64,000 nt of DNA, taken from positions 186,001-250,000 of the forward strand of contig NZ_RCVN01000001.1 in the NCBI RefSeq assembly GCF_003697915.1. Direction: 5' to 3'. The notes beneath the pieces were generated by a model. The model saw nothing but the letters and a program-made list of their open reading frames with translations. It was not told where the DNA came from and did no database searches. This DNA comes from Staphylococcus pseudoxylosus (GTDB taxonomy: Bacteria > Bacillota > Bacilli > Staphylococcales > Staphylococcaceae). This document shows, piece after piece, positions 11,513 through 21,245 of this stretch; within the stretch, counting starts at the first letter, position 1, and every line of letters begins with the position of its first letter. The position numbers and the translations under genes are program-made.

Positions 11513-11738
11513 TTCAATAACCTCATTTATTTTGAACAGTTTCTATCATATTATAACTTTTTATAACTAAAAATGCGATGTAACAAACCAAATAAAATAA
11601 TTTATATCGATAAAAGTAAAAAGATTTCCTTAAAATTATATAAAACAGCTTTATTAATAATTTAATATGTTAAATCCAATATTTTAGTTGGCTTTATCAA
11701 TAAACTTTTATTAGAATGAAGGTAAGGAGGGATGAACA

Positions 11739-12152
11739 ATGTTCAAAAATATTTTACTTGGTGTTGATACAACACTTAAAAATGAAAAAGCACTTGATGA
11801 AGTTTCAAAATTAGCAGGAGAAGGTACAAAGGTTACAATTTTAAATGCAATTAGCGAACAGGATGCACAAGCATCAATCAAATCCGGTGTTCATTTAGAT
11901 AAACTCGTAGAAAAACGTAGCGAAGGTCTCGAGAGTACACGTAACGCTTTAAAAGAATACGGTATTGATTATGACGAAATTATAGTCCGCGGCAATGCCA
12001 AAGAGCAATTAGTCAGAGAAGCTAACAGTGGTAAATATGAAATTGTTGTACTTAGTAACCGAAAAGCTGAAGATAAGAAAAAGTTTGTCTTAGGCAGTGT
12101 AAGTCATAAGGTTGCTAAAAGAGCACGCATCCCTGTATTAATAGTAAAGTAA
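11739..12152 (+). CDS. Universal stress protein (UspA family), short form
   Basis: A 137-residue Usp domain starting MFKNILLGVDTTLKNEKAL behind AAGGAGG. It has the alpha/beta fold ending in LSNRKAEDKKKFVLGSVSHKVAKRA, which resembles the ATP-binding G-2x-G-9x-G(S/T) motif but with the first glycines replaced, so ATP binding is doubtful. It is monocistronic: a bidirectional terminator follows directly. The 226 nt upstream hold the ytoI start on the other strand; I see no strong promoter there. Confidence 0.88.
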   Translation: MFKNILLGVDTTLKNEKALDEVSKLAGEGTKVTILNAISEQDAQASIKSGVHLDKLVEKRSEGLESTRNALKEYGIDYDEIIVRGNAKEQLVREANSGKYEIVVLSNRKAEDKKKFVLGSVSHKVAKRARIPVLIVK

Positions 12153-12155
12153 TTA

Positions 12156-12193
12156 TAAAAAGCCTGAAGTTCTATAAAGTACTTCAGGCTTTT
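12156..12193. terminator. Bidirectional terminator between usp and hydrolase
   Basis: Perfect 13-bp stem 12158-12170 / 12181-12193 region (AAAAGCCTGAAGT and its complement) with a 10-nt loop and T runs on both sides. It serves the convergent genes ending at 12152 and 12226. Confidence 0.88.
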
Positions 12194-12225
12194 CTATATA
12201 AATTAGGTTGTATTTTATATCATGT

Positions 12226-12915
12226 TTAAAATTTTACTGCTTCACCAGGCTTCAATATTTGAACCTCTCCTGTTGTAACAGCATCTTTAAACGCATTAGG
12301 ATCTTGTTCAATAAGCTCAAACGTATCATAGTGCACTGGCACTGTAATGTTAGGTTTAATAAAAGTATTTATTGCATAACTAGCGTCGTCTATACCCATT
12401 GTAAAATTATCGCCAATTGGAATAAAGCATACATCAACAGGATGGCGATCAGCAATTAATTTCATATCACTAAACAACCCTGTATCTCCAGTATGATAAA
12501 TCGTTTTACCTTCAGCCTCTATAATAACTCCCATTGGCATGCCTAAATATACTGGCACCCCATTATCATCTGTTAAACTTGAACTATGAAATGCTTGTAC
12601 AAACTTGACACTTCCGAAGTCTAACTGTGCTTTCCCACCTATATTCATTGGTCTAACATGCTCTACATTGTGATATGTAGTTAAATAATCTCCTAATTCT
12701 GCAGACCCAATAACCGTTGCGTGGTTTCTATTAGCTAGTTCAATTGTATCACCAAAATGATCTCCATGACCATGTGTCAAAATGATATAGTCAACTTCCA
12801 ATGTGGATGCATCTAAATCTGACATACCGTTACCCGTAATAAATGGATCTACAATGACCTTCTTACCATTCGCCTCAAAATATATTGTTGATTGTCCATG
12901 AAATGAAAGTTTCAT
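12226..12915 (-). CDS. UPF0173 metal-dependent hydrolase
   Basis: A 229-residue metallo-beta-lactamase-fold protein of the YtkL/UPF0173 family. The metal-binding motif THGHGDH is at about residue 53, with further ligands in [19 protein letters not shown] and VHYDTFE. The substrate is unknown for the family. Start ATG at 12915 is 9 nt from GGAGG; the upstream in-frame ATG is part of that ribosome-site region. It is divergent from pepQ and stands alone. Confidence 0.88.
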   Translation of the reverse strand: MKLSFHGQSTIYFEANGKKVIVDPFITGNGMSDLDASTLEVDYIILTHGHGDHFGDTIELANRNHATVIGSAELGDYLTTYHNVEHVRPMNIGGKAQLDFGSVKFVQAFHSSSLTDDNGVPVYLGMPMGVIIEAEGKTIYHTGDTGLFSDMKLIADRHPVDVCFIPIGDNFTMGIDDASYAINTFIKPNITVPVHYDTFELIEQDPNAFKDAVTTGEVQILKPGEAVKF

Positions 12916-13089
12916 TATTTTAATTCCTCCCATAAATCTATTTATTTTATTTATACCACGATTCCACTGTCTTATAACACACTAATTAACTTAAAATAAT
13001 TATGAGCTATATTAAACTAATGTATAAATGAATGAAATATGAATAATATAATATTTAACTTTTGAATTCCTCCATGAAGTGGCATAAAA

Positions 13090-13109
13090 TTAAAATGATT
13101 ATAATTTTA
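13090..13109 (+). promoter_or_regulatory. Fur/PerR-like palindrome before pepQ
   Basis: TTAAAATGATTATAA (13090-13104) differs at one position from the PerR-type box TTATAATNATTATAA. The wider TAAAATGATTATAATTTTA is a 19-nt palindrome with one mismatch. It sits immediately before the AGGAGG of pepQ. The AT-rich setting means this could be chance. Confidence 0.35.
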
Positions 13110-13123
13110 GGAGGACGAATAAA

Positions 13124-14176
13124 ATGAAATTAGAACAGATTACTAAAGAATTACAAACACAACAAGCTGATGCAGCTTGGATTACTACACCACTGAACAT
13201 CTTTTATTTCACAGGTTACTTAAGTGATCCTCACGAACGTTTATTAGCTTTATTAATTAAAGCTAACGGAGAGCAAATTTTATTTTGCCCACAATTAGAA
13301 ATGGAAGATGTTAAAAATTCGCCATTTGAAGGAGAAGTTATTGGCTATTTGGATACAGAAAATGGTTTAGATAAGTACCCTCTTAAAATCAATAAATTAC
13401 TTGTTGAAGCAGAACACTTAACACTTCATCGTCAACGTGCACTGATAGATGCATTTGGAGTCCAACAATTTGGCGATATCGATCAAACAATTAAAGAATT
13501 GCGAAATGTTAAAAGTGAAAATGAAATTGCTACTATTAAAAAAGCGTGTGAACTCGCAGATAAATGTATTGAAATTGGTGTAGCATTTTTAAAAGAAGGT
13601 GTCACAGAACGTCAAGTTGTTAACCATATAGAAAATGAAATTAAAGCTTATGGTGTAAACGAAATGAGTTTCGATACAATGGTATTATTTGGTGATCACG
13701 CTGCTTCTCCTCACGGCACGCCAGGTGACCGTCAACTTCAAAAAGATGAATTTGTATTATTTGATTTAGGCGTAATTTATGATAATTATTGCAGTGATAT
13801 GACAAGAACTGTTAGATTTGGCACACCGAGTGATGAAGCGCAAGATATTTATAATATTGTATTAAAAGCAGAACAAGAGGCTATCGCTGCTATAAAACCT
13901 GGTGTAACGATTAAAGATGTTGATGATATTGCACGTAATATTATTAGTGATGCTGGTTATGGTGAATATTTCCCTCATAGATTAGGTCATGGTTTAGGTC
14001 TAGAAGAACATGAATATCAAGATGTTTCTAGTTCAAATACAAATCAATTTGTCGCTGGTATGGTGGTTACAGTAGAGCCAGGTATTTATGTACCTGGCGT
14101 AGCAGGCGTGCGTATTGAAGACGACATTCTTGTTACCGAAGATGGACATGAAAGCTTGACTGGATACGAAAAATGA
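13124..14176 (+). CDS. pepQ: Xaa-Pro dipeptidase / aminopeptidase P-like (M24)
   Basis: Cytoplasmic metallopeptidase that cleaves dipeptides with a C-terminal proline. The 350 residues comprise an N-terminal creatinase-like domain (1-125) and the pita-bread catalytic domain. Metal ligands are visible: the Asp residues in [18 protein letters not shown] (about 213 and 224), His in [13 protein letters not shown] (about 287), Glu in VTVEPGIYV (about 320) and Glu in GVRIEDD (about 334). The start is well defined by TAGGAGG. It overlaps cutC by 4 bp (ATGA). Confidence 0.92.
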   Translation: MKLEQITKELQTQQADAAWITTPLNIFYFTGYLSDPHERLLALLIKANGEQILFCPQLEMEDVKNSPFEGEVIGYLDTENGLDKYPLKINKLLVEAEHLTLHRQRALIDAFGVQQFGDIDQTIKELRNVKSENEIATIKKACELADKCIEIGVAFLKEGVTERQVVNHIENEIKAYGVNEMSFDTMVLFGDHAASPHGTPGDRQLQKDEFVLFDLGVIYDNYCSDMTRTVRFGTPSDEAQDIYNIVLKAEQEAIAAIKPGVTIKDVDDIARNIISDAGYGEYFPHRLGHGLGLEEHEYQDVSSSNTNQFVAGMVVTVEPGIYVPGVAGVRIEDDILVTEDGHESLTGYEK

Positions 14177-14802
14177 TTAAAGAGGCAGTAGTTGAAACAA
14201 TTCAACAAGTCGAACAAGCGATAAGTAACGGTGCGAATCGTATTGAACTATGCGACAACTTAACTGTTGGGGGCACAACACCAAGTATTGGCATGGTCGA
14301 AATTGCTACAGAAATATGTCACGCAAACCATGTGGAAATAGCGGTAATGATTCGACCACGTGGCGGAGATTTTGTCTATAATCTATATGATTTCGAGATT
14401 ATGCAACGTGACATAAAGGCACTAAAACAATTTAACGTTGATTATTTTGTATTTGGCTGTCTGACGCAAGATGCAGTTTTAAATGAATGGCAAATGAAAA
14501 CATTAAAACAACTTGCTGATTCTATTCCAGTTGTTTGTCATATGGCATTCGATGAAATTCATCAGCACGGTCAGATTAAAGCGCTACACCAACTAATCGA
14601 CCTTAAATTCACTAGATTACTAACGCACGGTGGTCCTAGTGACACTGATATCTTTGATAATTTAAATCATTTAGGTAAATTAGTCGTTAATTCAGGTGGC
14701 GATATCGAAATTATGCCTGGTGGCGGATTAAATAAGGATAATTTACAAGAACTTCTTGAAGCTTTCCCTTTTCAAGAGGTACATGGAACAAAAATCGTCT
14801 AA
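14173..14802 (+). CDS. cutC: CutC family protein
   Basis: The 209-residue TIM-barrel protein carries the family signatures [58 protein letters not shown] and MPGGGLN. CutC was originally linked to copper tolerance in E. coli, but that role has been disputed and its biochemical function is unclear. Its start overlaps the pepQ stop (ATGA), so translation is coupled and it has no separate ribosome site of note. A terminator follows. Confidence 0.9.
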   Translation: MIKEAVVETIQQVEQAISNGANRIELCDNLTVGGTTPSIGMVEIATEICHANHVEIAVMIRPRGGDFVYNLYDFEIMQRDIKALKQFNVDYFVFGCLTQDAVLNEWQMKTLKQLADSIPVVCHMAFDEIHQHGQIKALHQLIDLKFTRLLTHGGPSDTDIFDNLNHLGKLVVNSGGDIEIMPGGGLNKDNLQELLEAFPFQEVHGTKIV

Positions 14803-14856
14803 ATCAATTTAAAGCGAATAAGATGATTTTTTAAATTCGGATAAAATATTTATCAA

Positions 14857-14918
14857 TAAAAAACTGGTAATGCCCATAATGTGTTAATTCACATTGGCTT
14901 ACCAGTTTTTATTTTTAT
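14857..14918. terminator. Bidirectional terminator between cutC and ald
   Basis: Outer stem AAAAACTGGTAA pairing with TTACCAGTTTTT, continued inward by CATAATGTG / CACATTGG with small bulges. A-rich and T-rich flanks suit both strands. It serves the convergent cutC and ald. Confidence 0.8.
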
Positions 14919-14922
14919 ATAA

Positions 14923-16038
14923 TTATTTTAATGCGCTTTCAATCTCGGTATACGATAATTTTAATGCTTCAGCTACACCTTTATTAGTAAGCTCACCATT
15001 AATTGTGTTTAAACCTAATGACAATGCTTGATTATCTTGTAATGCTTTTAAATAACCTTTTCCAGCAAGTTGTTGCGCATATGGTAGAGTTGCATTGTTT
15101 AAAGCAATCGTTGATGTACGAGGAACTGCACCAGGCATATTTGCTACAGCATAATGTACAACACCATGTTTCTTATAAGTTGGATCATCATGTGTAGAAA
15201 TGCGGTCAGTTGTTTCGAATATACCACCTTGATCAATAGCTATATCAACTATGACTGCGCCATCTCTCATTTGTTTAACCATATCTTCAGTTACAAGGTT
15301 AGGAGCTTTAGCACCTGGAATTAATACTGCACCAATGACTAAATCACTATCTTTCACACATTGCTCTATATTTAAAGGATTAGACATGATTGTGTGTACG
15401 CGACCATCAAATAAGTCTTCTAATTCTTGTAATCGTTTAGGATTAACATCTAAAATCGTAACATCTGCACCTAGTCCAAGCGCAATTTTTGCAGCATTTG
15501 TACCTGCTTGACCCCCACCGATAATTGATACGCGTCCTTTAGAAACGCCCGGTACGCCACCAAGTAGTATACCCATGCCGCCTTTATATTTTTGTAAAAA
15601 TTCAGCTCCAATTTGAGCAGACATACGTCCCGCTACTTCACTCATTGGAGTTAACAATGGTAACGAACGATCTGGCAATTGCACGGTTTCATATGCAATA
15701 CCAACAACTTTATTATCTAATAAAGCTTGAGTTAAAGCTGGTTCGTTCGCTAAATGTAAATAAGTAAATAAAATTAAGCCTTCTTTAAAATATTGGAACT
15801 CTTCTTCTAATGGTTCTTTAACTTTCATGACCATATCTACGTTCCAAACTTCTGCTTGCTCATTAACAATTTTAGCCCCTGCTGCAGTGTAGTCCACGTC
15901 TTCAAAGTATGAACCCAAACCTGCAGATTTTTCAACGATAACAGTGTGACCTTGTTCAACTAGTGCATGTACACCACTCGGCGACAAACTCACTCTATTT
16001 TCGTTATTTTTAATCTCTTTAGGAATACCTATAATCAT
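14923..16038 (-). CDS. ald: Alanine dehydrogenase
   Basis: NAD-dependent interconversion of L-alanine and pyruvate plus ammonia. The 371 residues match the family: the start [20 protein letters not shown], catalytic His in TYLHLANEP (about 95), the conserved [24 protein letters not shown] block, and the Rossmann motif [10 protein letters not shown] (about 172). I chose the ATG at 16038 because GGAGG lies 8 nt before it and homologues start with MIIGIP; the frame could otherwise extend 16 codons. A cre-like site is located just upstream. Confidence 0.96.
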   Translation of the reverse strand: MIIGIPKEIKNNENRVSLSPSGVHALVEQGHTVIVEKSAGLGSYFEDVDYTAAGAKIVNEQAEVWNVDMVMKVKEPLEEEFQYFKEGLILFTYLHLANEPALTQALLDNKVVGIAYETVQLPDRSLPLLTPMSEVAGRMSAQIGAEFLQKYKGGMGILLGGVPGVSKGRVSIIGGGQAGTNAAKIALGLGADVTILDVNPKRLQELEDLFDGRVHTIMSNPLNIEQCVKDSDLVIGAVLIPGAKAPNLVTEDMVKQMRDGAVIVDIAIDQGGIFETTDRISTHDDPTYKKHGVVHYAVANMPGAVPRTSTIALNNATLPYAQQLAGKGYLKALQDNQALSLGLNTINGELTNKGVAEALKLSYTEIESALK

Positions 16039-16075
16039 TTCATCCACCTCCAAATTCATAGTAACGCGTATCCAA

Positions 16076-16089
16076 TGAAAGCGCAATCA
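16076..16089 (-). promoter_or_regulatory. cre-like site between ald and usp
   Basis: TGAAAGCGCAATCA has one mismatch to TGWNANCGNTNWCA and good dyad symmetry with flanking A and T. It lies 38-51 nt upstream of the ald start codon and well upstream of the divergent usp promoter, so ald is the likelier target. CcpA control of ald is inferred. Confidence 0.55.
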
Positions 16090-16141
16090 TAGTTTAGGGT
16101 AGTTTTACAACATACAAATTGTGTTAATATTCTGTAAACGG

Positions 16142-16150
16142 TGGTATAAT
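16142..16150 (+). promoter_or_regulatory. Extended -10 promoter for the second usp gene
   Basis: TGGTATAAT is a full extended -10 element; there is no good -35 box. The start codon is 30 nt downstream behind AAGGAGG. Confidence 0.55.
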
Positions 16151-16180
16151 ATAAGTAAGAAAAATAAGGAGGTAATTACG

Positions 16181-16684
16181 ATGCTAACTTATAAAAATAT
16201 TTTAATAGCAGTCGATGGATCACATGAGGCAGAGTGGGCATTTAACAAGGCTGTAGACGTAGCAAAACGTAACGATTCAAAACTTACTGTTGTGAATGTG
16301 ATTGATTCAAGAACATATTCTTCATACGAAGTATATGATGCGCAATTCACTGAGAAATCTAAAAATTTCTCTGAAGATTTGTTAAAAGGTTATAAAGAAG
16401 TCGCTACAAATGCTGGTGTAACTGATGTCGAAACACGTTTAGAATTCGGTTCACCAAAAGCAATTATTCCTAAAAAATTAGCTGCTGATGTCGATGCAGA
16501 TTTAATCATGTGTGGTACGTCTGGTTTAAATGCAGTAGAAAGATTCATTGTTGGTTCAGTGTCTGAGGCTATTGTGCGTCATTCTCCTTGTGATGTATTA
16601 GTTGTACGTACAGAAGAACTTCCTGAAGACTTCCAACCACAAGTTGCTACTGATGAATTCAGATCACAATACCAAGCACGTTAA
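16181..16684 (+). CDS. Universal stress protein (UspA family), full form
   Basis: A 167-residue Usp domain. Unlike the short paralogue at 11739 it keeps the complete ATP-binding motif: VDGSHEAEWA near the N-terminus and CGTSGLNAVERFIVGSVSEAIVRHSPCDVLVVR at about 124-156. A 15-residue polar tail follows. Start ATG at 16181 has AAGGAGG 8 nt upstream; the longer frame starting MLIF runs through the promoter and is rejected. It is monocistronic, divergent from ald. Confidence 0.92.
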   Translation: MLTYKNILIAVDGSHEAEWAFNKAVDVAKRNDSKLTVVNVIDSRTYSSYEVYDAQFTEKSKNFSEDLLKGYKEVATNAGVTDVETRLEFGSPKAIIPKKLAADVDADLIMCGTSGLNAVERFIVGSVSEAIVRHSPCDVLVVRTEELPEDFQPQVATDEFRSQYQAR

Positions 16685-16733
16685 GTTCATACGAATAGTG
16701 AATGATATAATTCACTTAAAACACAATAAGGTT

Positions 16734-16785
16734 TGAAGCAGGATATTTTGTTCATATTAGCCGGGCATTTTATCCTGCTTTTTAT
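16734..16785 (+). terminator. Terminator after usp
   Basis: AAGCAGGATA (16736-16745) pairs with TATCCTGCTT (16771-16780) and is followed by TTTATAATTT. The loop of about 25 nt is long for a terminator. Confidence 0.7.
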
Positions 16786-16922
16786 AATTTAATTGATTAG
16801 TATTACATAACGAACATGTTTATAACGCTCACTTTTACAACATTGTTATCCAATATTCAACTATCCTTCACAATCATAACTTATCCTTTAATTAGTAAGC
16901 ATATGAAAGGAGCATAACAGTT

Positions 16923-18101
16923 ATGCAACAAGCCACAAAAATCATCTTTCTTACATTACTCGTTACTGTAATGATAAATATGATATCACTTCATGCCTTC
17001 GCAACAAGCGCACAGGACGTTGCACCACACTCTCATCAAGTAGATAAGCTAAGACTTATAGATAGTAAAACAATACCACATGAACAAACCTATAATAAAA
17101 CTAATGTCGGTGGTATATCAGGCATTACATATAACCCAAAATCTAATAAATGGTATCTCCTTAGTGACGACCGTTCGGAACATAGTTTTTCCAGATTTTA
17201 TGAAGCGAATTTAAATTATAATCTTCGTCAGTTTAATAACATAAATATTAAAAATGTTAATAGCTTAAAACAACCAAATGGTAGTAATTATATTAGTAAA
17301 AAACAATTTAGTAATAAATCAAAGGATATTGTGGCAGACCCAGAATCAATCCGTTTTGATCCTTTGACGAACAATATTCTATATACAAGTGAAGGTGATC
17401 GAAGTTTAGGATTAAATCCATTTATCAGGTTTAGTAATTTAAACGGTAATTTTATTTCTGAATTGCCTATTAACGAATCATTAAAAATGGATACGCAATC
17501 AAAAAAAGGGTTCCGTAATAATTTAGCCATTGAAGGCAGTACTTTTTCAGTTGACGGTACATCTATATGGACATCTATGGAAGCACCAGTAATACAAGAC
17601 GGACCTGTTCCTACAGCCGATTCAGGCGCCCTATCACGTATCACACAATATGATCGCCGAGGTAATGTATTATCAGAATACGCCTACCCAATCGATTCAG
17701 TACCCCATGTAGGAAACAACGCCAAAACAGCAGAAAACGGTGTTTCTGAAATGTTAGCAATTAATAAGCATGAATTTTTAACATTAGAAAGAGCTAGTGT
17801 TCAGTCATCAGACGGTACATTTAAAAACTATGTCCGAATTTATAAAATAGATATTAATCATGCATCTGACATAAAAGATACACAGACTTTGCAAAATGCC
17901 GAAGTAACACCAGTTAAAAAGAAATTAGTTGCTAATTTAAACGATGCACAATTAGATAAAGTAGATAATATCGAAGGAATGACATTTGGAAAAAAACTAG
18001 CAAATGGTAATGATTCACTTGTAGTCGTATCAGATAATAACTTCAACAAATCACAAATATCACAATTCATTGTATTTGAAGTAGTAAACAACAAGACGTA
18101 A
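16923..18101 (+). CDS. Secreted phytase/esterase-like protein
   Basis: The 392 residues begin with a Sec signal peptide (KIIFLTLLVTVMINMISLHAFA, likely cut after AFA near residue 27). The rest looks like the 'esterase-like activity of phytase' beta-propeller family: VGGISGITYNPKSNKWYLLSDD (62-83), DPESIRFDP, NLAIEGSTFSVDG and ENGVSEMLAIN. There is no LPXTG or lipobox, so it should be released. The true substrate is unknown. GAAAGGAG lies 10 nt before the ATG. It stands alone between two terminators. Confidence 0.8.
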   Translation: MQQATKIIFLTLLVTVMINMISLHAFATSAQDVAPHSHQVDKLRLIDSKTIPHEQTYNKTNVGGISGITYNPKSNKWYLLSDDRSEHSFSRFYEANLNYNLRQFNNINIKNVNSLKQPNGSNYISKKQFSNKSKDIVADPESIRFDPLTNNILYTSEGDRSLGLNPFIRFSNLNGNFISELPINESLKMDTQSKKGFRNNLAIEGSTFSVDGTSIWTSMEAPVIQDGPVPTADSGALSRITQYDRRGNVLSEYAYPIDSVPHVGNNAKTAENGVSEMLAINKHEFLTLERASVQSSDGTFKNYVRIYKIDINHASDIKDTQTLQNAEVTPVKKKLVANLNDAQLDKVDNIEGMTFGKKLANGNDSLVVVSDNNFNKSQISQFIVFEVVNNKT

Positions 18102-18132
18102 TTTCAACACTGCAATATAGCTTAACATTTAC

Positions 18133-18185
18133 AAAAAGCACCACGGGAACCTCATGCTATGCATAAGGCAACCGCGGTGCTTTAA
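18133..18185. terminator. Terminator between the phytase-like gene and ackA
   Basis: AAAGCACCACGG (18135-18146) pairs with CCGCGGTGCTTT (18172-18183) with a single mismatch. A run on one side and T run on the other suit both of the convergent genes. Confidence 0.8.
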
Positions 18186-18257
18186 TTTTAATGCTCGCTT
18201 ATAATATCTTTATCAGATCTATTTGGTCTTACATCTAATATTCTATCATTATAAATA

Positions 18258-19457
18258 TTATTTAACGTCACCAAATTCTACTACATCACGTGCGATCATA
18301 ACTTCTTCATTTGTTGGAATAACAATGACTTTAACTGGTGAATGTGGGTAGTTAATAAATCCTTCTTCACCGTGAATTGCTTCATTTTTCTTAGCATCCC
18401 AATAAACGCCCATAAATTCTAGACCTTCTAATACTTTTGCTCTAACTGGATCTGAGTTTTCACCAACGCCAGCTGTAAATACAATCACATCTACACCATG
18501 CATACGTGTTGCATATGAACCAATATATTTATGGATACGAGAAGCAAATACATCAAGTGCTAATTGCGCTCTTTCTTTGCCTTCTTTAGCTTCATCAATG
18601 ATATCTCTTAAGTCACTAGAAGTACCTGAAATACCTAATAAACCAGATTCTTTATTTAAAGTATTTAAAACTTCTTCAGCGTTTTTACCAGTTTTCTCCA
18701 TGATGAATGGAATTAATGCTGGGTCAATGTTACCTGAACGTGTGCCCATAGTCACACCTGCTAATGGTGTGAAGCCCATAGAAGTATCTACAGATTCACC
18801 ACCATCAATAGCAGCAATAGAAGCACCATTACCAATATGACATGAAATAATACGTAACTCTTCAATAGGCTTGCCTAAGATTTCTGAAGCACGTTGAGAA
18901 ACGTATTTGTGGCTCGTACCATGGAAACCATATTTACGAATTCCAAAATCTTCGTAATATTGATACGGCAAACTATAGAGATAAGATTTCTCTGGCATAG
19001 TTTGATGGAATGAAGTATCAAACACAGCAACATGAGGTATCTCAGGAAGTAATTTACGGAATGCACGAATTCCCATTAAGTTAGCAGGGTTATGCAATGG
19101 TGCAAGCTCACTTAGTGATTCAATTTGTTTTTCTACTTCATCATCTACGTAAGTTGATGAAGGGAATACTTCCCCACCATGAACAACACGGTGGCCAGTA
19201 CCATCAATATCATAAATACTTTCAATAATACCATGTTCTTTAAAGCTTTCTAACATAATATTAACTGCATCTTCATGGTTTTCGATGTCTTTTGTTTCAG
19301 TTACTTTTTCCCCGTTCACTTCAATAGTGAAAATAGAATTTTTCAACCCAATACGTTCAATAAGTCCCTTAGTTACAATTTTCTCTTCCGGCATTTCAAT
19401 AAGTTGAAATTTCAAAGATGAACTACCAGCGTTAATGGCCAAAATTAATTTTGACAT
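18258..19457 (-). CDS. ackA: Acetate kinase
   Basis: Makes ATP and acetate from acetyl phosphate, the last step of acetate overflow. The 399 residues include the two ASKHA phosphate motifs: [14 protein letters not shown] at the N-terminus and [13 protein letters not shown] (about 203), plus HGTSHKYV and FTAGVGENS. Start ATG at 19457 is 10 nt from GGAGG; an ATG two codons upstream is too close to that site. The ytxK-like gene lies 85 nt upstream on the same strand, an arrangement shared with Bacillus. Confidence 0.97.
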   Translation of the reverse strand: MSKLILAINAGSSSLKFQLIEMPEEKIVTKGLIERIGLKNSIFTIEVNGEKVTETKDIENHEDAVNIMLESFKEHGIIESIYDIDGTGHRVVHGGEVFPSSTYVDDEVEKQIESLSELAPLHNPANLMGIRAFRKLLPEIPHVAVFDTSFHQTMPEKSYLYSLPYQYYEDFGIRKYGFHGTSHKYVSQRASEILGKPIEELRIISCHIGNGASIAAIDGGESVDTSMGFTPLAGVTMGTRSGNIDPALIPFIMEKTGKNAEEVLNTLNKESGLLGISGTSSDLRDIIDEAKEGKERAQLALDVFASRIHKYIGSYATRMHGVDVIVFTAGVGENSDPVRAKVLEGLEFMGVYWDAKKNEAIHGEEGFINYPHSPVKVIVIPTNEEVMIARDVVEFGDVK

Positions 19458-19542
19458 AAGCATAATGCCTCCATTTTTTTAAGTTTTTAATATCCATATC
19501 TATTTAATCATTAATACAGTTCAAATACAAGAATATTACAGC

Positions 19543-20490
19543 TTAATTTTCAGGGTGATTTTCTTGCATCCATGCATTTAAATCTTGTAAAAAACCTTGG
19601 AATTGTTGTGGGCTTTTGAAATCAGGAATATTTGCTAGTAAAACTTCTACAGATTTGGTTACATTCGTTTCTTTTTTCTGTAATACAAGTATAGATTTAC
19701 GCGCTTTTTCATTTTTAAATAATGTCGCTGGTAAATTTAAAAAGGCTTGCATTTCTGTTTCTGTAGCAATGAAATTTTGTAACTGTTTCACATTTTCGCC
19801 TTCAAAAATATTGCTTGGTACAACTAAAAAAGCATAACCAGATGGTTTCATTGCTGTAATAGCCTGTTCGATGAGTAAGAAATGTGAATAACTATGTCCT
19901 TCTTCAAAACCGAGTGCCATTTCCTTACTTCTATCATCTACCGGATAATATCCAATCGGTAAATCACCAATAACAACGTCAGCATCTTCAAACGGTAATG
20001 GCATAATAGCATCTTGTGGATAAACGTCAAATGGAATTTCTAAGAAATTAGCTAAATGCACACTTACTCTAGATAATACTGGATCGACCTCTACCAAATG
20101 ATGCATTAACGTATGATCAGAAAGTACTTCATGAACAGAGGCGCTTAAATGTCCTGCTCCACTCGCAAGATCAGCGATATGCATGGCTTCACTATTTTTC
20201 AAGAAACGTTCAGATAGAAAACCTAGGATTAGACCTATAGAGTCTGGTGTAATTTGATGATTCGCTTGTATATCTTCATTTTGCATCAAACTTAAATAAG
20301 CAAATTGAAAAGCTTTCCTTCTATCTTGCAAAGTAGCTTGTTCTAACAAGTCTCTTTGATTCGTATAAACATGCTCCATTGCAAGTCCTAAATTCTCAAT
20401 AAAACTTTGTCCATTATCTTCATTTAACGTTTTAGCTTTTTCATCTAATGTCTGGAATAACTTCTCCATTACTGTTTCTTCTTGTGTCAT
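19543..20490 (-). CDS. SAM-dependent methyltransferase, YtxK-like
   Basis: A 315-residue N6-adenine-type methyltransferase fold: an N-terminal helical part (1-100), the SAM motif LASGAGHLSASV (about 111-122) and the catalytic-type motif DVVIGDLPIGYYP (about 160), which has DLPI where N6-adenine methylases have (N/D)PPY. The substrate is unknown, and I see no restriction partner. It resembles B. subtilis YtxK, which also sits between tpx and ackA. The start (MTQEETV) is taken at 20490 because AGAAAGGAC is 6 nt before it. The ribosome site follows directly on the tpx terminator. Confidence 0.82.
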   Translation of the reverse strand: MTQEETVMEKLFQTLDEKAKTLNEDNGQSFIENLGLAMEHVYTNQRDLLEQATLQDRRKAFQFAYLSLMQNEDIQANHQITPDSIGLILGFLSERFLKNSEAMHIADLASGAGHLSASVHEVLSDHTLMHHLVEVDPVLSRVSVHLANFLEIPFDVYPQDAIMPLPFEDADVVIGDLPIGYYPVDDRSKEMALGFEEGHSYSHFLLIEQAITAMKPSGYAFLVVPSNIFEGENVKQLQNFIATETEMQAFLNLPATLFKNEKARKSILVLQKKETNVTKSVEVLLANIPDFKSPQQFQGFLQDLNAWMQENHPEN

Positions 20491-20503
20491 TTAATAGTCC
20501 TTT

Positions 20504-20582
20504 CTAAAAAAACTGTCCATAATTTAATTGAAATCAAGTTAGTTTCAGCTAACTTATTTTACCAAATAATTATGGACAGTAA
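20504..20582 (-). terminator. Large two-tier terminator between tpx and ytxK-like gene
   Basis: Outer stem 20512-20524 / 20568-20580 (13 bp, ACTGTCCATAATT) with an inner hairpin 20536-20542 / 20549-20555 (AAGTTAG). On the minus strand the outer stem ends in a run of seven T. The downstream gene's AGAAAGG begins at once after the T run. Confidence 0.75.
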
Positions 20583-20659
20583 ATTTTATAATGTCAATGA
20601 TACTGTTTTTCTGTGTAACAATATTTTAACATATGATATTTTTATTAAAACTAATCGAA

Positions 20660-21154
20660 TTAAATGCTACGGTAAGCTTCTAAAGCAGCATCGAAATCTG
20701 GGAAATCTGTACCTTCTGAAACAATTTCAGTATATACAACTTTATTATTTTTATCTAAGACAAAAACTGAACGTGCAAGCAAACGTAATTCTTCCATTAC
20801 AACGCCATAGTTTTTACCAAAAGATAAATCTTTATGATCGCTTAATGTAATAACATTATCTAATCCGTTTGAGGCACACCATCTTTTTTGTGCAAATGGT
20901 AAATCAACAGAAACAGTTAATACAACGCCGTCTTCTTTTGAAGCTTCTTCATTGAATTTACGTGTTTGTTGATCGCAAACACCAGTATCTATAGATGGTA
21001 CAACACTAATAAGTTTTTTCTGACCATCGTAAGTTGATAAGTTTACTTCATTTAAATCATTATCTAATACAGCGAAATCCGGTGCAGTTTCTCCTTTTTT
21101 CACTTGAGAACCTAATAAAGTAATTGGATCTTGCTTGAATGTAATTTGCGCCAT
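20660..21154 (-). CDS. tpx: Thiol peroxidase
   Basis: Atypical 2-Cys peroxiredoxin that reduces lipid and hydrogen peroxides using thioredoxin. The 164 residues show the peroxidatic cysteine in [13 protein letters not shown] (about residue 60) and the resolving cysteine in RWCASNGLD (about 94), the standard Tpx pair. The N-terminal [15 protein letters not shown] is typical, and GGAGGCG is close to the ATG. A thioredoxin-like protein is encoded at 60.9 kb but there is no direct link. Confidence 0.96.
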   Translation of the reverse strand: MAQITFKQDPITLLGSQVKKGETAPDFAVLDNDLNEVNLSTYDGQKKLISVVPSIDTGVCDQQTRKFNEEASKEDGVVLTVSVDLPFAQKRWCASNGLDNVITLSDHKDLSFGKNYGVVMEELRLLARSVFVLDKNNKVVYTEIVSEGTDFPDFDAALEAYRSI

Positions 21155-21245
21155 TAGAACGCCTCCTAAATTAAAAGTGTTTACTTTGTAATTATAACTG
21201 TTTGTGTTTCTGAAATAAACTATTCAACTTATAAATTGTGTTAAA

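Noticed and set aside
12208..12459. 83-codon plus-strand frame after usp
   Set aside because: Begins within the terminator region and is antisense to the UPF0173 hydrolase.
19543..20490. Methyltransferase as part of a restriction-modification system
   Set aside because: No endonuclease or specificity subunit nearby; position between tpx and ackA matches the YtxK family in Bacillus.
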